From assembly GCA_046153505.1 (NCBI GenBank), contig JBJXDT010000130.1:1-29873 (forward strand): DNA of 29,873 bases, read 5' to 3'. Numbering within the stretch: the first letter of the stretch is position 1; each line of letters starts with the position of its first letter. The notes beneath the pieces were generated by a model that was not told the origin of the DNA, ran no database searches, and saw only the letters and a list, made by a program, of their open reading frames with translations. Positions 1 to 7,195 of the stretch are shown piece by piece. Source of the stretch: JBJXDT01 sp046153505 (lineage in GTDB: Bacteria; Pseudomonadota; Gammaproteobacteria; Burkholderiales; Methylophilaceae). Both the position numbers and the translations under genes were made by a program.

Positions 1-1065
1 ATTACTGAAGCGATTATTGGCTTGGATTGCGAAGAGCAGAGCTTTATCGACAAAACCTTGATAGAGTTGGACGGTACTGAAAATAAAGACCGTTTAGGCG
101 CAAATGCTATTTTGGCGGTTTCTATGGCATGCGCTCGCGCAGCAGCAGAAGAGAGTGGTTTGCCACTTTACCGCTATTTAGGCGGCTCTGGCGCTATGCA
201 ATTGCCAACACCGATGATGAATATCATTAATGGCGGTGCCCATGCGGACAATAGCGTGGATATGCAAGAATTTATGATTATTCCTGCAGGTTTACCAACT
301 TTCCGTGAAGCATTGCGTTGCGGGGCCGAAATTTTTCATCAATTAAAGAAAACGTTACATAAAAAAGGATTGGCGACGACAGTGGGTGATGAGGGTGGTT
401 TTGCCCCAAATTTACCCTCAAACGAAGCGGCAATACAACTGATTATGGAATCAATTTCTGCAGCAGGTTATGAACCAGGTAAAGATGTGTATTTAGGCTT
501 GGATTGCGCAAGTACCGAGTTCTACAAAGATGGGAAGTACCATTTAGCCTCAGAAGGTTTGGCGCTAAGCGCCGTGCAATTTACTGATTATTTGGCAACT
601 TGGGTAGATAAATATCCAATCATCACGATTGAAGACGGTATGAGTGAATTTGACTGGGATGGTTGGGATATTTTGACTAAACGGTTGGGTAAAACCACGC
701 AATTAGTTGGTGATGATCTGTTTGTAACCAATGCTAAAATTTTACGTGAGGGCATTAAACGTGGCGTGGCGAACTCATGTCTAATCAAAGTGAACCAAAT
801 TGGTACTCTGACAGAAACATTCCAAACTGTGGAAGTGGCGAAGCGTGCTGGTTATACAGCGGTGATTTCACATCGCTCTGGTGAGACAGAGGACACGACG
901 ATTGCCGATATTTCTGTTGCAACTAACGCATTGCAAATCAAAACGGGTTCGCTATGCCGCAGTGAGCGCGTTGCAAAATATAATCAACTCTTAAGAATAG
1001 AAGAAGAATTGGGTGATGCGACAAGCTACGCAGGCATGTCCGCTTTTTATCAGCTATTTAAATAA
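1..1065 (+). CDS. eno: Enolase, 5'-truncated by the window edge
   Basis: Glycolytic enolase interconverts 2-phosphoglycerate and phosphoenolpyruvate in the cytoplasm and needs Mg2+. The reading frame is open from the first base, so the N-terminal quarter (about 70-75 residues of a usual ~430) lies outside the window. Any internal start would be an artefact. Visible family signatures in order are the loop GDEGGFAPNL carrying the acid/base Glu, a GLDCASTEFY metal-ligand strand, IEDGMSEFDWDGW, VGDDLFVTN, the catalytic lysine in SCLIKVNQIGT, and SHRSGETEDT near the C-terminus. All key residues I can check are present. The stop codon is directly followed by the TTG start of ftsB, so the two are almost certainly co-transcribed, the usual arrangement in proteobacteria. 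Confidence 0.97.
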   Translation: MTEAIIGLDCEEQSFIDKTLIELDGTENKDRLGANAILAVSMACARAAAEESGLPLYRYLGGSGAMQLPTPMMNIINGGAHADNSVDMQEFMIIPAGLPTFREALRCGAEIFHQLKKTLHKKGLATTVGDEGGFAPNLPSNEAAIQLIMESISAAGYEPGKDVYLGLDCASTEFYKDGKYHLASEGLALSAVQFTDYLATWVDKYPIITIEDGMSEFDWDGWDILTKRLGKTTQLVGDDLFVTNAKILREGIKRGVANSCLIKVNQIGTLTETFQTVEVAKRAGYTAVISHRSGETEDTTIADISVATNALQIKTGSLCRSERVAKYNQLLRIEEELGDATSYAGMSAFYQLFK

Positions 1066-1416
1066 TTGAAAGCACTCACTTTAATATTTGTAATATTAAT
1101 CGCGCTGCTGCAGTATCCGCTGTGGTTGGGCAAGGGCAGTTGGTTACGCGTATGGAATGTGAATCAGCAAATTGCCGAGCAAAAAGCCAAAAATGATGCG
1201 GCGAAGCAACGCAATGAGACTTTAAACGCCGAGGTTAATGATTTAAAACAAGGCAACGCGGCGATTGAAGAACGTGCCCGCAGTGAGCTTGGCATGATTA
1301 AATCCGACGAAGTGTTTTATCAAGTGATTGACCAGCCGATTGTGATTCTACCAAAGCCTCCTGCAGCAAAGCCATCTGCAGAGCAGCAATCAAATTTACC
1401 TGCTAAAACACCATGA
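1066..1416 (+). CDS. ftsB: Cell division protein FtsB
   Basis: FtsB is a small bitopic divisome protein that forms the FtsQ-FtsB-FtsL complex and helps activate septal peptidoglycan synthesis. The 116-residue product has a very short cytoplasmic N-terminus, one membrane helix (about residues 3-20) and a periplasmic coiled coil (about 30-70, NQQIAEQKAKNDAAKQRNET). It also has the family signature EERARSELGMIKSDEVFYQV. The C-terminal tail is Pro/Ala/Gln-rich and probably disordered. The start is a TTG that begins at the base after the eno stop. No other in-frame start would keep the membrane segment, so translation is probably coupled to eno. The identification is firm; the exact start is slightly less so. 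Confidence 0.94.
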   Translation: MKALTLIFVILIALLQYPLWLGKGSWLRVWNVNQQIAEQKAKNDAAKQRNETLNAEVNDLKQGNAAIEERARSELGMIKSDEVFYQVIDQPIVILPKPPAAKPSAEQQSNLPAKTP

Positions 1417-1417
1417 T

Positions 1418-2353
1418 TTAAGGATTAAGTGAGTAGGGAAGTGGCTTGAAGTGCATTTGATTTGCATTCCAGAATACTTGCCCACTTTGCTGAGCTTCGA
1501 TTCTAAGCTCGACAAGTAAGTCAAACCCAGATTCAAAATTCGGTGCTACACGCACAATTTGGCCAACTTCACTCTGTGCATTATCAAACACTTTGTCGCC
1601 TTCAATAGGCGTACCAGCGTCGTAGATGCTTGCGGAATAGGTGCGGCGCTTAACGGTACCTAAATAATGTGTGCGGGCAACGATTTCTTGGCCAGTATAA
1701 CAACCTTTTTTAAAGTTAATGCCGTTCAAAATATCCAAATTAAGCATTTGTGGGACAAACTGCTCCTGTGTTTTGAGCGTCACATCAGGAATGCCTGCTT
1801 GAATCTCCAGCCATTCCCAATGCTGTTTTTCAGCTATTTTACAATTGGTTTGGAGAGCATCAAAAATAGCTGGCGCATGTGCTTTATTGGCAAAAATTTC
1901 AAAGCGTGTGTGGCCAGCAATTGTAGGTAATTTCAATAGTGCGCCATTTTCTAAAGTCACAAATTCGTAGTCTTGTGTTGGCACCGTCGAAAATAGCGGA
2001 GCAAGCATTGATGCGGCTTCCGGGCCATCTAAACCAAACTTTATAATTTCATCTGAAATATCATTTATCTCAACTTTTGCGCGCATTACATACATTTTTA
2101 AACGCTTGATAATCGGTTCTGCAAGGACTCGATTGAGCTGCAAATGGATGTGATCGAAATGCGCGAAAGCTAGAAATAAAGCCAATATGCGGCCTTTTGG
2201 CGTGCAGTAAGCACTGTAATGCGCATTGTTGCCAATTAGTAATTTCACGTCGTTGGTCACTTGACCTTGCAAAAAAGTCACCGCATCCGCGCCGCTAATT
2301 TCCAGTAAGCCTAGATGCGACAATTCGCACAGTATGTTATCTTGAACGCTCAT
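1418..2353 (-). CDS. ygfZ: YgfZ/CAF17-type folate-binding Fe-S maintenance protein
   Basis: Homologue of E. coli YgfZ, a folate-dependent protein of the GcvT/CAF17 fold that helps assemble or repair certain Fe-S enzymes such as the tRNA-methylthio enzyme MiaB. The 311-residue product has the diagnostic signature KKGCYTGQEIVARTHY near residues 215-230, including the conserved Cys. It also has the N-terminal VTFLQGQVTNDV typical of the family. It is convergent with ftsB, one base apart, and divergent from the YgfX-like gene. In E. coli ygfZ and ygfX are also neighbours, which supports both calls. Length is normal and no key residue is missing. Confidence 0.93.
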   Translation of the reverse strand: MSVQDNILCELSHLGLLEISGADAVTFLQGQVTNDVKLLIGNNAHYSAYCTPKGRILALFLAFAHFDHIHLQLNRVLAEPIIKRLKMYVMRAKVEINDISDEIIKFGLDGPEAASMLAPLFSTVPTQDYEFVTLENGALLKLPTIAGHTRFEIFANKAHAPAIFDALQTNCKIAEKQHWEWLEIQAGIPDVTLKTQEQFVPQMLNLDILNGINFKKGCYTGQEIVARTHYLGTVKRRTYSASIYDAGTPIEGDKVFDNAQSEVGQIVRVAPNFESGFDLLVELRIEAQQSGQVFWNANQMHFKPLPYSLNP

Positions 2354-2372
2354 TTTTTAATATTCACCTTAA

Positions 2373-2729
2373 ATGAAGCCACGTTTAATGCAACCAATTG
2401 TGATCGCGCTGCAACCCTCAGTGCTGTTATTGGGTTTGCTTGCAGCTATTTCAATTGCTTCTAGCCCTATTTTAGCGCAGTTACAAGTTCTCATTTTTAT
2501 TAAATTAGGTTCAATTGTCTTGGTGTTGATTTCGAGTGCTTATTTTGCCATGCGAGAAGCGCTTTTGCGTTTGCCTAGCTCTTGGAAAAGCCAGCAGGTG
2601 AATGTGCAGGGCACAATGAAATTGAAAAACAATCGTGGTGAAAATATTGAATTGAAACTATATGCGAGCAGCTTTATACATGGGTTTGTGACCATTTTGA
2701 ATTTTGAAAAATACGCTACCCACCCGTGA
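2373..2729 (+). CDS. YgfX-like (CptA family) inner-membrane protein, apparently frameshifted
   Basis: The open frame encodes 118 residues. There is an amphipathic N-terminus with the motif LQPSVLLLG, two membrane helices (about 13-33 and 38-58), then a soluble part ending in FIHGFVTILNFEK. This layout and the next-door ygfZ fit YgfX/CptA, small membrane proteins linked to the FAD assembly factor SdhE and described as affecting FtsZ/MreB. The frame then reads YATHP and stops. The missing C-terminal part of the family lies in the -1 frame from a run of five A's (2707-2711). It reads IRYPPVIILTSHSN and ends QELRKLRIWMRWW, which matches the expected YgfX tail. With a one-base shift the protein would be 151 residues and end at 2827. 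This may be a real mutation, a sequencing indel or, less likely, slippage. The family call rests on pattern only. Confidence 0.6.
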   Translation: MKPRLMQPIVIALQPSVLLLGLLAAISIASSPILAQLQVLIFIKLGSIVLVLISSAYFAMREALLRLPSSWKSQQVNVQGTMKLKNNRGENIELKLYASSFIHGFVTILNFEKYATHP

Positions 2730-2827
2730 TTATATTGACAAGCCATTCAAACCAACAAGAGTTAAGAAAGTTACGCATTTGGATGCGCTGGTGGCGACAT
2801 CAAGAAGTTTTGAATGATGAATCCTGA
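2711..2827 (+). pseudogene. Out-of-frame C-terminal part of the YgfX-like gene
   Basis: In the -1 frame relative to the upstream ORF, the codons after the A5 run at 2707-2711 read on without a stop for 38 residues to a TGA at 2825-2827. The tail carries QELRKLRIWMRWWRHQ, a pattern typical of the YgfX C-terminus (LRxWLRW). The extension overlaps the 3' end of convergent mxaL by 28 bases. The piece has no start of its own with a ribosome binding site, so it is best read as the detached end of the upstream gene. Confidence 0.55.
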
Positions 2828-3807
2828 CTTTTTCTGCGCCATCCAAATTGTTCAATTAATGCTCTAATTTCTTTTACCGGATGTTTTGGTAAATAGGCCG
2901 CTAAAAATAACAAACCTGCCAGTGAGGCGATGATCCATTTTAGCTGAAATGCAGCCTTTTCTCGGCGTGCGGGTGGTTGTTTCTTCATTTCTGACAATAC
3001 GTTTTGGAGACTATCGCCATTGACATAATGGCCACTTACTTCGCCAGCCAGTCGTTCCATATACTTTTCGTCGAGCTTAGACATATAACGGTCACTCACA
3101 TCGTTGGCAATTTCATCGTTACGTGCACCAATATTATCCTGAGAAATCTGTGCTACGCCTGGCTGCATAGCAAAACTTTCGTTTGCCCAGTAGCCAATAA
3201 GCTGATTATGTTCATCCAGCTTGGGAATAGCAGTGCCTTTTTCGCTACCAATGCCGACCAGCAGCCAGTCTTTGCCGCCTTGGAAGCCAGTTAAATCGCG
3301 TGTGTTAAAAACGTGCAGCTTCGGTGTTTCTTCTCCGTCGCTGAAATAAACAACCTGTGCTGCTTCTGGAAAGCTGCGCACTAGTTTAGCCATAGTGACC
3401 ATGCTCTCGCGCAGGCGGCTGTTGCCTGACCAGCCCATACGCCAATCAAAATGGTCAATACTATTTTCTAAAGCGTCAAAATTTTCACAAACCTCGATAG
3501 GTGTATACAGCGCTGAAACACTCACGCCTGCAAAAACGCCTAAACTTACTTGCGTACCGCATGGCATTTCCCCAATAATACGGTGCATTAAATACTGTTC
3601 ATATTCTATGCGTGATACTGTTTTTCCGTTGATGCTCATGTCTTTCACATTCATGCTTTGCGAGATATCCGCTACAAGCAGATAGCTATAGACGTCCCGC
3701 TTGACTGGAATGGTCGGGTTGAAAAGCGCAATAATTAATAAGGTAAGCGCCGCTGCAAGCAGGGCTATATCGCGCCGATGGCGCAGTGTGTTTATTATTT
3801 TATACAT
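2800..3807 (-). CDS. mxaL: MxaL, VWA-domain membrane protein of methanol dehydrogenase maturation
   Basis: Last gene of an mxaRSACKL cluster. Mxa accessory proteins are needed to make active periplasmic PQQ methanol dehydrogenase, and MxaA, K and L have been linked to inserting the active-site calcium. The 335-residue product has an N-terminal membrane helix (about 13-31) and then a von Willebrand factor A domain. Its MIDAS motif is intact: DISQS at residues 47-51, and SDGEE later. A second membrane helix lies at about 288-307 (KWIIASLAGLLFLAAYLP), followed by a basic cytoplasmic tail. The VWA domain thus sits in the periplasm between two anchors. It starts 3 bases after mxaK ends. mxaD, which follows mxaL in some methylotrophs, is not present here. 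Confidence 0.85.
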   Translation of the reverse strand: MYKIINTLRHRRDIALLAAALTLLIIALFNPTIPVKRDVYSYLLVADISQSMNVKDMSINGKTVSRIEYEQYLMHRIIGEMPCGTQVSLGVFAGVSVSALYTPIEVCENFDALENSIDHFDWRMGWSGNSRLRESMVTMAKLVRSFPEAAQVVYFSDGEETPKLHVFNTRDLTGFQGGKDWLLVGIGSEKGTAIPKLDEHNQLIGYWANESFAMQPGVAQISQDNIGARNDEIANDVSDRYMSKLDEKYMERLAGEVSGHYVNGDSLQNVLSEMKKQPPARREKAAFQLKWIIASLAGLLFLAAYLPKHPVKEIRALIEQFGWRRKSQDSSFKTS

Positions 3808-3810
3808 GTG

Positions 3811-4359
3811 TTAAGGCAATCCAACAGGAATATTCCCCATAATCAGACCTGGTGAATCAGATTCGCCCACGCCAGGCGTAGGAGTGCCAGGCAACATCCC
3901 CAAAACGCGGTCTAAATTATGACGCGCATCCCAATAACTATTATCAATTTTGACAGAAGCAATGTAAGCAGTTTTTGCTTGCCTAACCAAGTATTCAGCT
4001 TCGTTTTTCACCGTCATATTTGTGCCGTTAATGGCCAAACCGCGCAAAAAGAAAATGTTGCCAACGTTGTATTGAACAGCCGCCTTTTGTTGTGGATTGC
4101 CCTTAGGTAGCATTTGCGTAAAAAGTAAGGTGGCCTCTTTGTAACGTTCTTTTTTAGCCAAATATAGGGCTGTATTAAACTTCGCTTCAAAACTTTGTTG
4201 GTCTGAGGCAGGTGGAGTATCAGTATTTGCTGCTAAGTTAAACGCTTCAATTTGTTTAATGCGCTTGTACGTGATAATGCTGCCAAGTAGACAAACTAAA
4301 CTTAGTATCACTAAAAACCATGTGAGCCTTTTAACTGTAAATATAGATTTTAATGCCAT
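3811..4359 (-). CDS. mxaK: MxaK, membrane-anchored methanol dehydrogenase accessory protein
   Basis: 182 residues with one N-terminal membrane helix (about 13-30, LTWFLVILSLVCLLG) and an alpha-helical periplasmic domain. The stretch FNTALYLAKKERYKEATLLF followed by AAVQYNVGNIFFLRGLA looks like TPR-type helix pairs. No catalytic motif is visible. The assignment to MxaK comes from its place between the two VWA genes of the mxa cluster, its size and its topology. It overlaps the end of mxaC by 10 bases, which suggests translational coupling. In the family it is thought to act with MxaA and MxaL in calcium loading of methanol dehydrogenase. The C-terminus is Pro/Gly-rich. Confidence 0.78.
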   Translation of the reverse strand: MALKSIFTVKRLTWFLVILSLVCLLGSIITYKRIKQIEAFNLAANTDTPPASDQQSFEAKFNTALYLAKKERYKEATLLFTQMLPKGNPQQKAAVQYNVGNIFFLRGLAINGTNMTVKNEAEYLVRQAKTAYIASVKIDNSYWDARHNLDRVLGMLPGTPTPGVGESDSPGLIMGNIPVGLP

Positions 4360-5327
4360 GTTTTTACCTCTAAATATTTAACACATAATAAAAGTCCAAT
4401 CAGGATGGCGGCGATTAAGTAACAAAATCCAGAGTAATCCTTACCAGGAATTTTTTCCATGTACTTAATTGGTTTTTTTTCCTTTCGGTTAATATCATCA
4501 ATCGCCAATTGCAATGTTTTTGGGTCTTCTGCCTCGTAGGCGTGAAAGGGTGTTTTCATTGTCTTAAAAAAATCATATAACTCAATTTCAGGTGGCAATG
4601 CTTGACCCTCTTGCGGTTTATAATCCTTGTCGAAAATGCTTAGTCCGCCAGGCTGACGTAATACTATCCAATATAAGCTAATCTGCATTCTGTCAAACCA
4701 GTCGCGAATTTTTTGCTGTGAATCTGCACCAATGCGGCCAGCACCGTCAGAAAGCAATATCACAGCGCGTGAGCCTGAATCAGGAACTTTGTCAAACAAT
4801 CCTGCACTAGAGGTTAAGCCGCTACCGATGTTAGTCTGAAACAGCGCGTTGCCTGCAGTAGCTCGAACTGCTGCCACTACCGCAGTTTTGTTCTCTGTCA
4901 AAGGTAGCACATACATGGCGGAATTGCTGAAAGTTATCATGCCAATCATGTCGTTTTGGCGTGATTGTACAAAATCAGTAATGAGTCGTGCGGCCGCTGC
5001 CGATTTCGTCTCACCCACTTTGCCATCACTTCCGCCCGAAAAAGGGTCGTCCATACTAGCACTTCTGTCTAACACCAAACCAATTTGCGCACCTACCCCA
5101 ATTTTTTCTATCAATTGTTGGTTGCTGTGCGGCGCACTTAAACCCAAAATAATGAAAGTTAAAATGAGTACAGCGAGCACCTTTAAAATTAAGCCAATTA
5201 AGTCAGAAAGCGGGTCAGCAGGCAACATTTCCAGCCATGAATAGGCTTTGCTATGCGCACGCTGAAATACCAGTGGCAATAGAGCAAGTGGTAACAACCA
5301 TAACAACCAAGGGTAAGAAAATGACAT
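4350..5327 (-). CDS. mxaC: MxaC, VWA-domain membrane protein of methanol dehydrogenase maturation
   Basis: 325-residue protein with the layout of BatA-like VWA proteins that partner MoxR ATPases. Two N-terminal hydrophobic helices (about 5-22 and 44-64) are followed by a VWA domain with an intact MIDAS motif (DRSAS, residues 87-91) and LSDGAGRIG further on. A C-terminal helix (YSGFCYLIAAILIGLLLCV) ends the protein. Between the two VWA motifs lies a Gly/Ser loop, DPFSGGSDGKVGE. It probably binds a divalent cation and other Mxa subunits at the membrane. Five bases separate it from mxaA upstream and it overlaps mxaK downstream, so it is in the middle of one operon. The symbol follows from order and domain type. 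Confidence 0.85.
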   Translation of the reverse strand: MSFSYPWLLWLLPLALLPLVFQRAHSKAYSWLEMLPADPLSDLIGLILKVLAVLILTFIILGLSAPHSNQQLIEKIGVGAQIGLVLDRSASMDDPFSGGSDGKVGETKSAAAARLITDFVQSRQNDMIGMITFSNSAMYVLPLTENKTAVVAAVRATAGNALFQTNIGSGLTSSAGLFDKVPDSGSRAVILLSDGAGRIGADSQQKIRDWFDRMQISLYWIVLRQPGGLSIFDKDYKPQEGQALPPEIELYDFFKTMKTPFHAYEAEDPKTLQLAIDDINRKEKKPIKYMEKIPGKDYSGFCYLIAAILIGLLLCVKYLEVKTWH

Positions 5328-5332
5328 CGGAA

Positions 5333-6319
5333 TTAAGCTTTGCTATCAGGAATTAAGCCGCGCTCACAATCACGGCAACGACGGCAAAGTTGAGCTAGCC
5401 ACTGAATTGGTTCATCGCCAGCCTCGTGTTTGGCATTTGGTTCAAAAAACACATGCCTAGATAGTGAAAAAAACTGTAGTAGCTCGCTTTCAATTGCTCT
5501 GAAGCTAGGTTTTTGTTTTAAAAATTCTGCCAAGTTATCACTAAATAAACTGTTACCAGCTGTCGTGTTCAACGATTCGTGCATGCTACTTACAGCTAAT
5601 TGCAGGCTATTTTTGTCATTTGGTAATTTGAGTATCAACTTAAATGTTTTTGCGAAAGGTCCGCCCATACGTGGCAACCAAGCGTGTTTGCCGAGAATAT
5701 ACAGCAATCCAAGTAAGCTCAGCACCAAAACGGTGATTAGCACTTTCAGTCGTATTTTCTCGTTATATGCGCTCAATAACAAAGGTCCGCGGTAGCCACT
5801 CATATCATCTTCAACTTTAACTTGGCCGAATATTGATAAGGGTGAAATCACAAATTCAAAACTAGGAATACGGTATTTAACGACGTCTTTACCTTTAGAT
5901 TCGGTATTTATCAGGCGTAAATATTCAGTGGGCAACGCACCAGGTTTTGCAACGACGCTGGTAGTAAACACTTGATAGCTAATCGTAATATCGTGAATAA
6001 CGATGTCGCGATTATCCTTTTCGGTATGATGAATGTCGCTTACATTAATACCAAGTGGCTGACCGCGATATTTTTTCTCGTAGCCAATAATAGGTAGCGA
6101 TTCTGGAATGAGCGTGTATGGTTTTTTGATGCTTACGATAAAGTGGCGGGTCAGTATATCTCCCACGCTATATCCTGCCTTGTGCGTTGGATTATATATC
6201 TTTATGGATACGATACCTTCTTTTACATCTGGGTAAGGTTGATCATCCAGTGCATGAGCAAAGTTACTAAAAATGCACAATAAAATTAGTAAGAACAAAG
6301 CATTAAAATTTTTCGTCAT
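5333..6319 (-). CDS. mxaA: MxaA, periplasmic/membrane methanol dehydrogenase accessory protein
   Basis: 328 residues. There is a signal peptide or anchor (residues 5-23, ending FSNFAHA), a beta-rich periplasmic domain (about 25-185), one membrane helix (about 191-209, LKVLITVLVLSLLGLLYIL) and a cytoplasmic alpha-helical domain. In the family MxaA is required for methanol dehydrogenase activity and has been linked to Ca2+ insertion. The C-terminal tail contains three closely spaced cysteines (CRRCRDC), a possible thiol or metal site. I do not know whether this is conserved. It starts 4 bases after the mxaS stop. The identification relies mainly on its position between the DUF58 gene and the first VWA gene, plus topology. 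Confidence 0.82.
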   Translation of the reverse strand: MTKNFNALFLLILLCIFSNFAHALDDQPYPDVKEGIVSIKIYNPTHKAGYSVGDILTRHFIVSIKKPYTLIPESLPIIGYEKKYRGQPLGINVSDIHHTEKDNRDIVIHDITISYQVFTTSVVAKPGALPTEYLRLINTESKGKDVVKYRIPSFEFVISPLSIFGQVKVEDDMSGYRGPLLLSAYNEKIRLKVLITVLVLSLLGLLYILGKHAWLPRMGGPFAKTFKLILKLPNDKNSLQLAVSSMHESLNTTAGNSLFSDNLAEFLKQKPSFRAIESELLQFFSLSRHVFFEPNAKHEAGDEPIQWLAQLCRRCRDCERGLIPDSKA

Positions 6320-6323
6320 GGGC

Positions 6324-7184
6324 TTAGGCGGCTACAAATTGGTGAAAATATTCAGTAAATGCATCGGCGTCGTAAGCGCCTTCCACATAAATGGGCGGCA
6401 TATCAAATTGCATAAAAGTTTTATAAATAGTTTCGCGGCGCGCCTCAAAAGCAGCAATAATGCGATCGCGATATTCTTTACGCAAAAACAGCGTACGTTT
6501 GGCGCCAGTCTCTGGGTCGATAAGGGCGCTTATGCCAAATTCAGGCAAATTGGTATATTCATCTGCATCCCAAAGTACTACAGGAACAATATGGTGACGC
6601 AACAAGTTGGCAAGCGATGATTCTAGTTGCGCTTGCGGCATATGGAAGTCGGAAATAAGAAATATCAATGAGCGCTCGCGTGGTAAATACCGCCAAATAT
6701 CGCCAATACCTGCGCCGCTTGTTGCGCCAGGGTGGTACTCTTTTAATTGTTCCGCCATTTCGATAGCACGTTGCGGTTTAAATGAAGCGGTGCTAATCCA
6801 ATCTTCGCGAACTACATCGTCAAAGCCAATAAAGCCAAATGGGTCAGCATTGCGGCTAACCGACTGTGCGATAGATTCAACAATGTCTGCCGCCTTTCGT
6901 ATTTTGCGTTCTTTGCTACCAAAATTCATGCTGCCAGATAAATCGCAAATGGCAAACACGGGCGTAGCACTTTTTTGATTGAACAAGCGCACATACACTT
7001 GTTCCATTGGATCGCGCAGGGTTTGACGCAAATCTATACGTCGCGGGTCAGGATAAGCAACTAACGTGGTATGACCGATGAACTCCATGCCCATGCCGCG
7101 CTGCGTGCTGGCATGGCGGCCTGGATGACGGCCGCGGTTGCGCCATCCAATATGGTAACTAAACTCTTTAATGTACTCTTGCAT
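6324..7184 (-). CDS. mxaS: MxaS, DUF58 protein of the mxa cluster
   Basis: 286-residue cytoplasmic protein of the DUF58 family, the usual partner of MoxR-type AAA+ ATPases. The N-terminal part has the DUF58 hallmark of a basic/aromatic stretch (GWRNRGRHPGRHAS), then MEFIGHTTLVAYPDPRRIDLR. A VWA-like fold follows, with CDLSGSMNFG supplying a DxSxS cation site at residues 81-85. There is no membrane segment or signal peptide. The gene lies 11 bases after mxaR and 4 bases before mxaA. It is expected to work with the MxaR ATPase in activating methanol dehydrogenase, though its exact biochemical role is not established. Confidence 0.86.
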   Translation of the reverse strand: MQEYIKEFSYHIGWRNRGRHPGRHASTQRGMGMEFIGHTTLVAYPDPRRIDLRQTLRDPMEQVYVRLFNQKSATPVFAICDLSGSMNFGSKERKIRKAADIVESIAQSVSRNADPFGFIGFDDVVREDWISTASFKPQRAIEMAEQLKEYHPGATSGAGIGDIWRYLPRERSLIFLISDFHMPQAQLESSLANLLRHHIVPVVLWDADEYTNLPEFGISALIDPETGAKRTLFLRKEYRDRIIAAFEARRETIYKTFMQFDMPPIYVEGAYDADAFTEYFHQFVAA

Positions 7185-7195
7185 TAAACTTAGGC

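Noticed and set aside
2703..2729. Programmed -1 frameshifting in the YgfX-like gene
   Set aside because: The A5 run is not a classical slippery heptamer and I see no stimulatory structure; mutation or a sequencing indel is more likely.
4849..5244. 131-codon plus-strand ORF opposite mxaC
   Set aside because: Antisense to the VWA domain of mxaC, no ribosome binding site and no family likeness.
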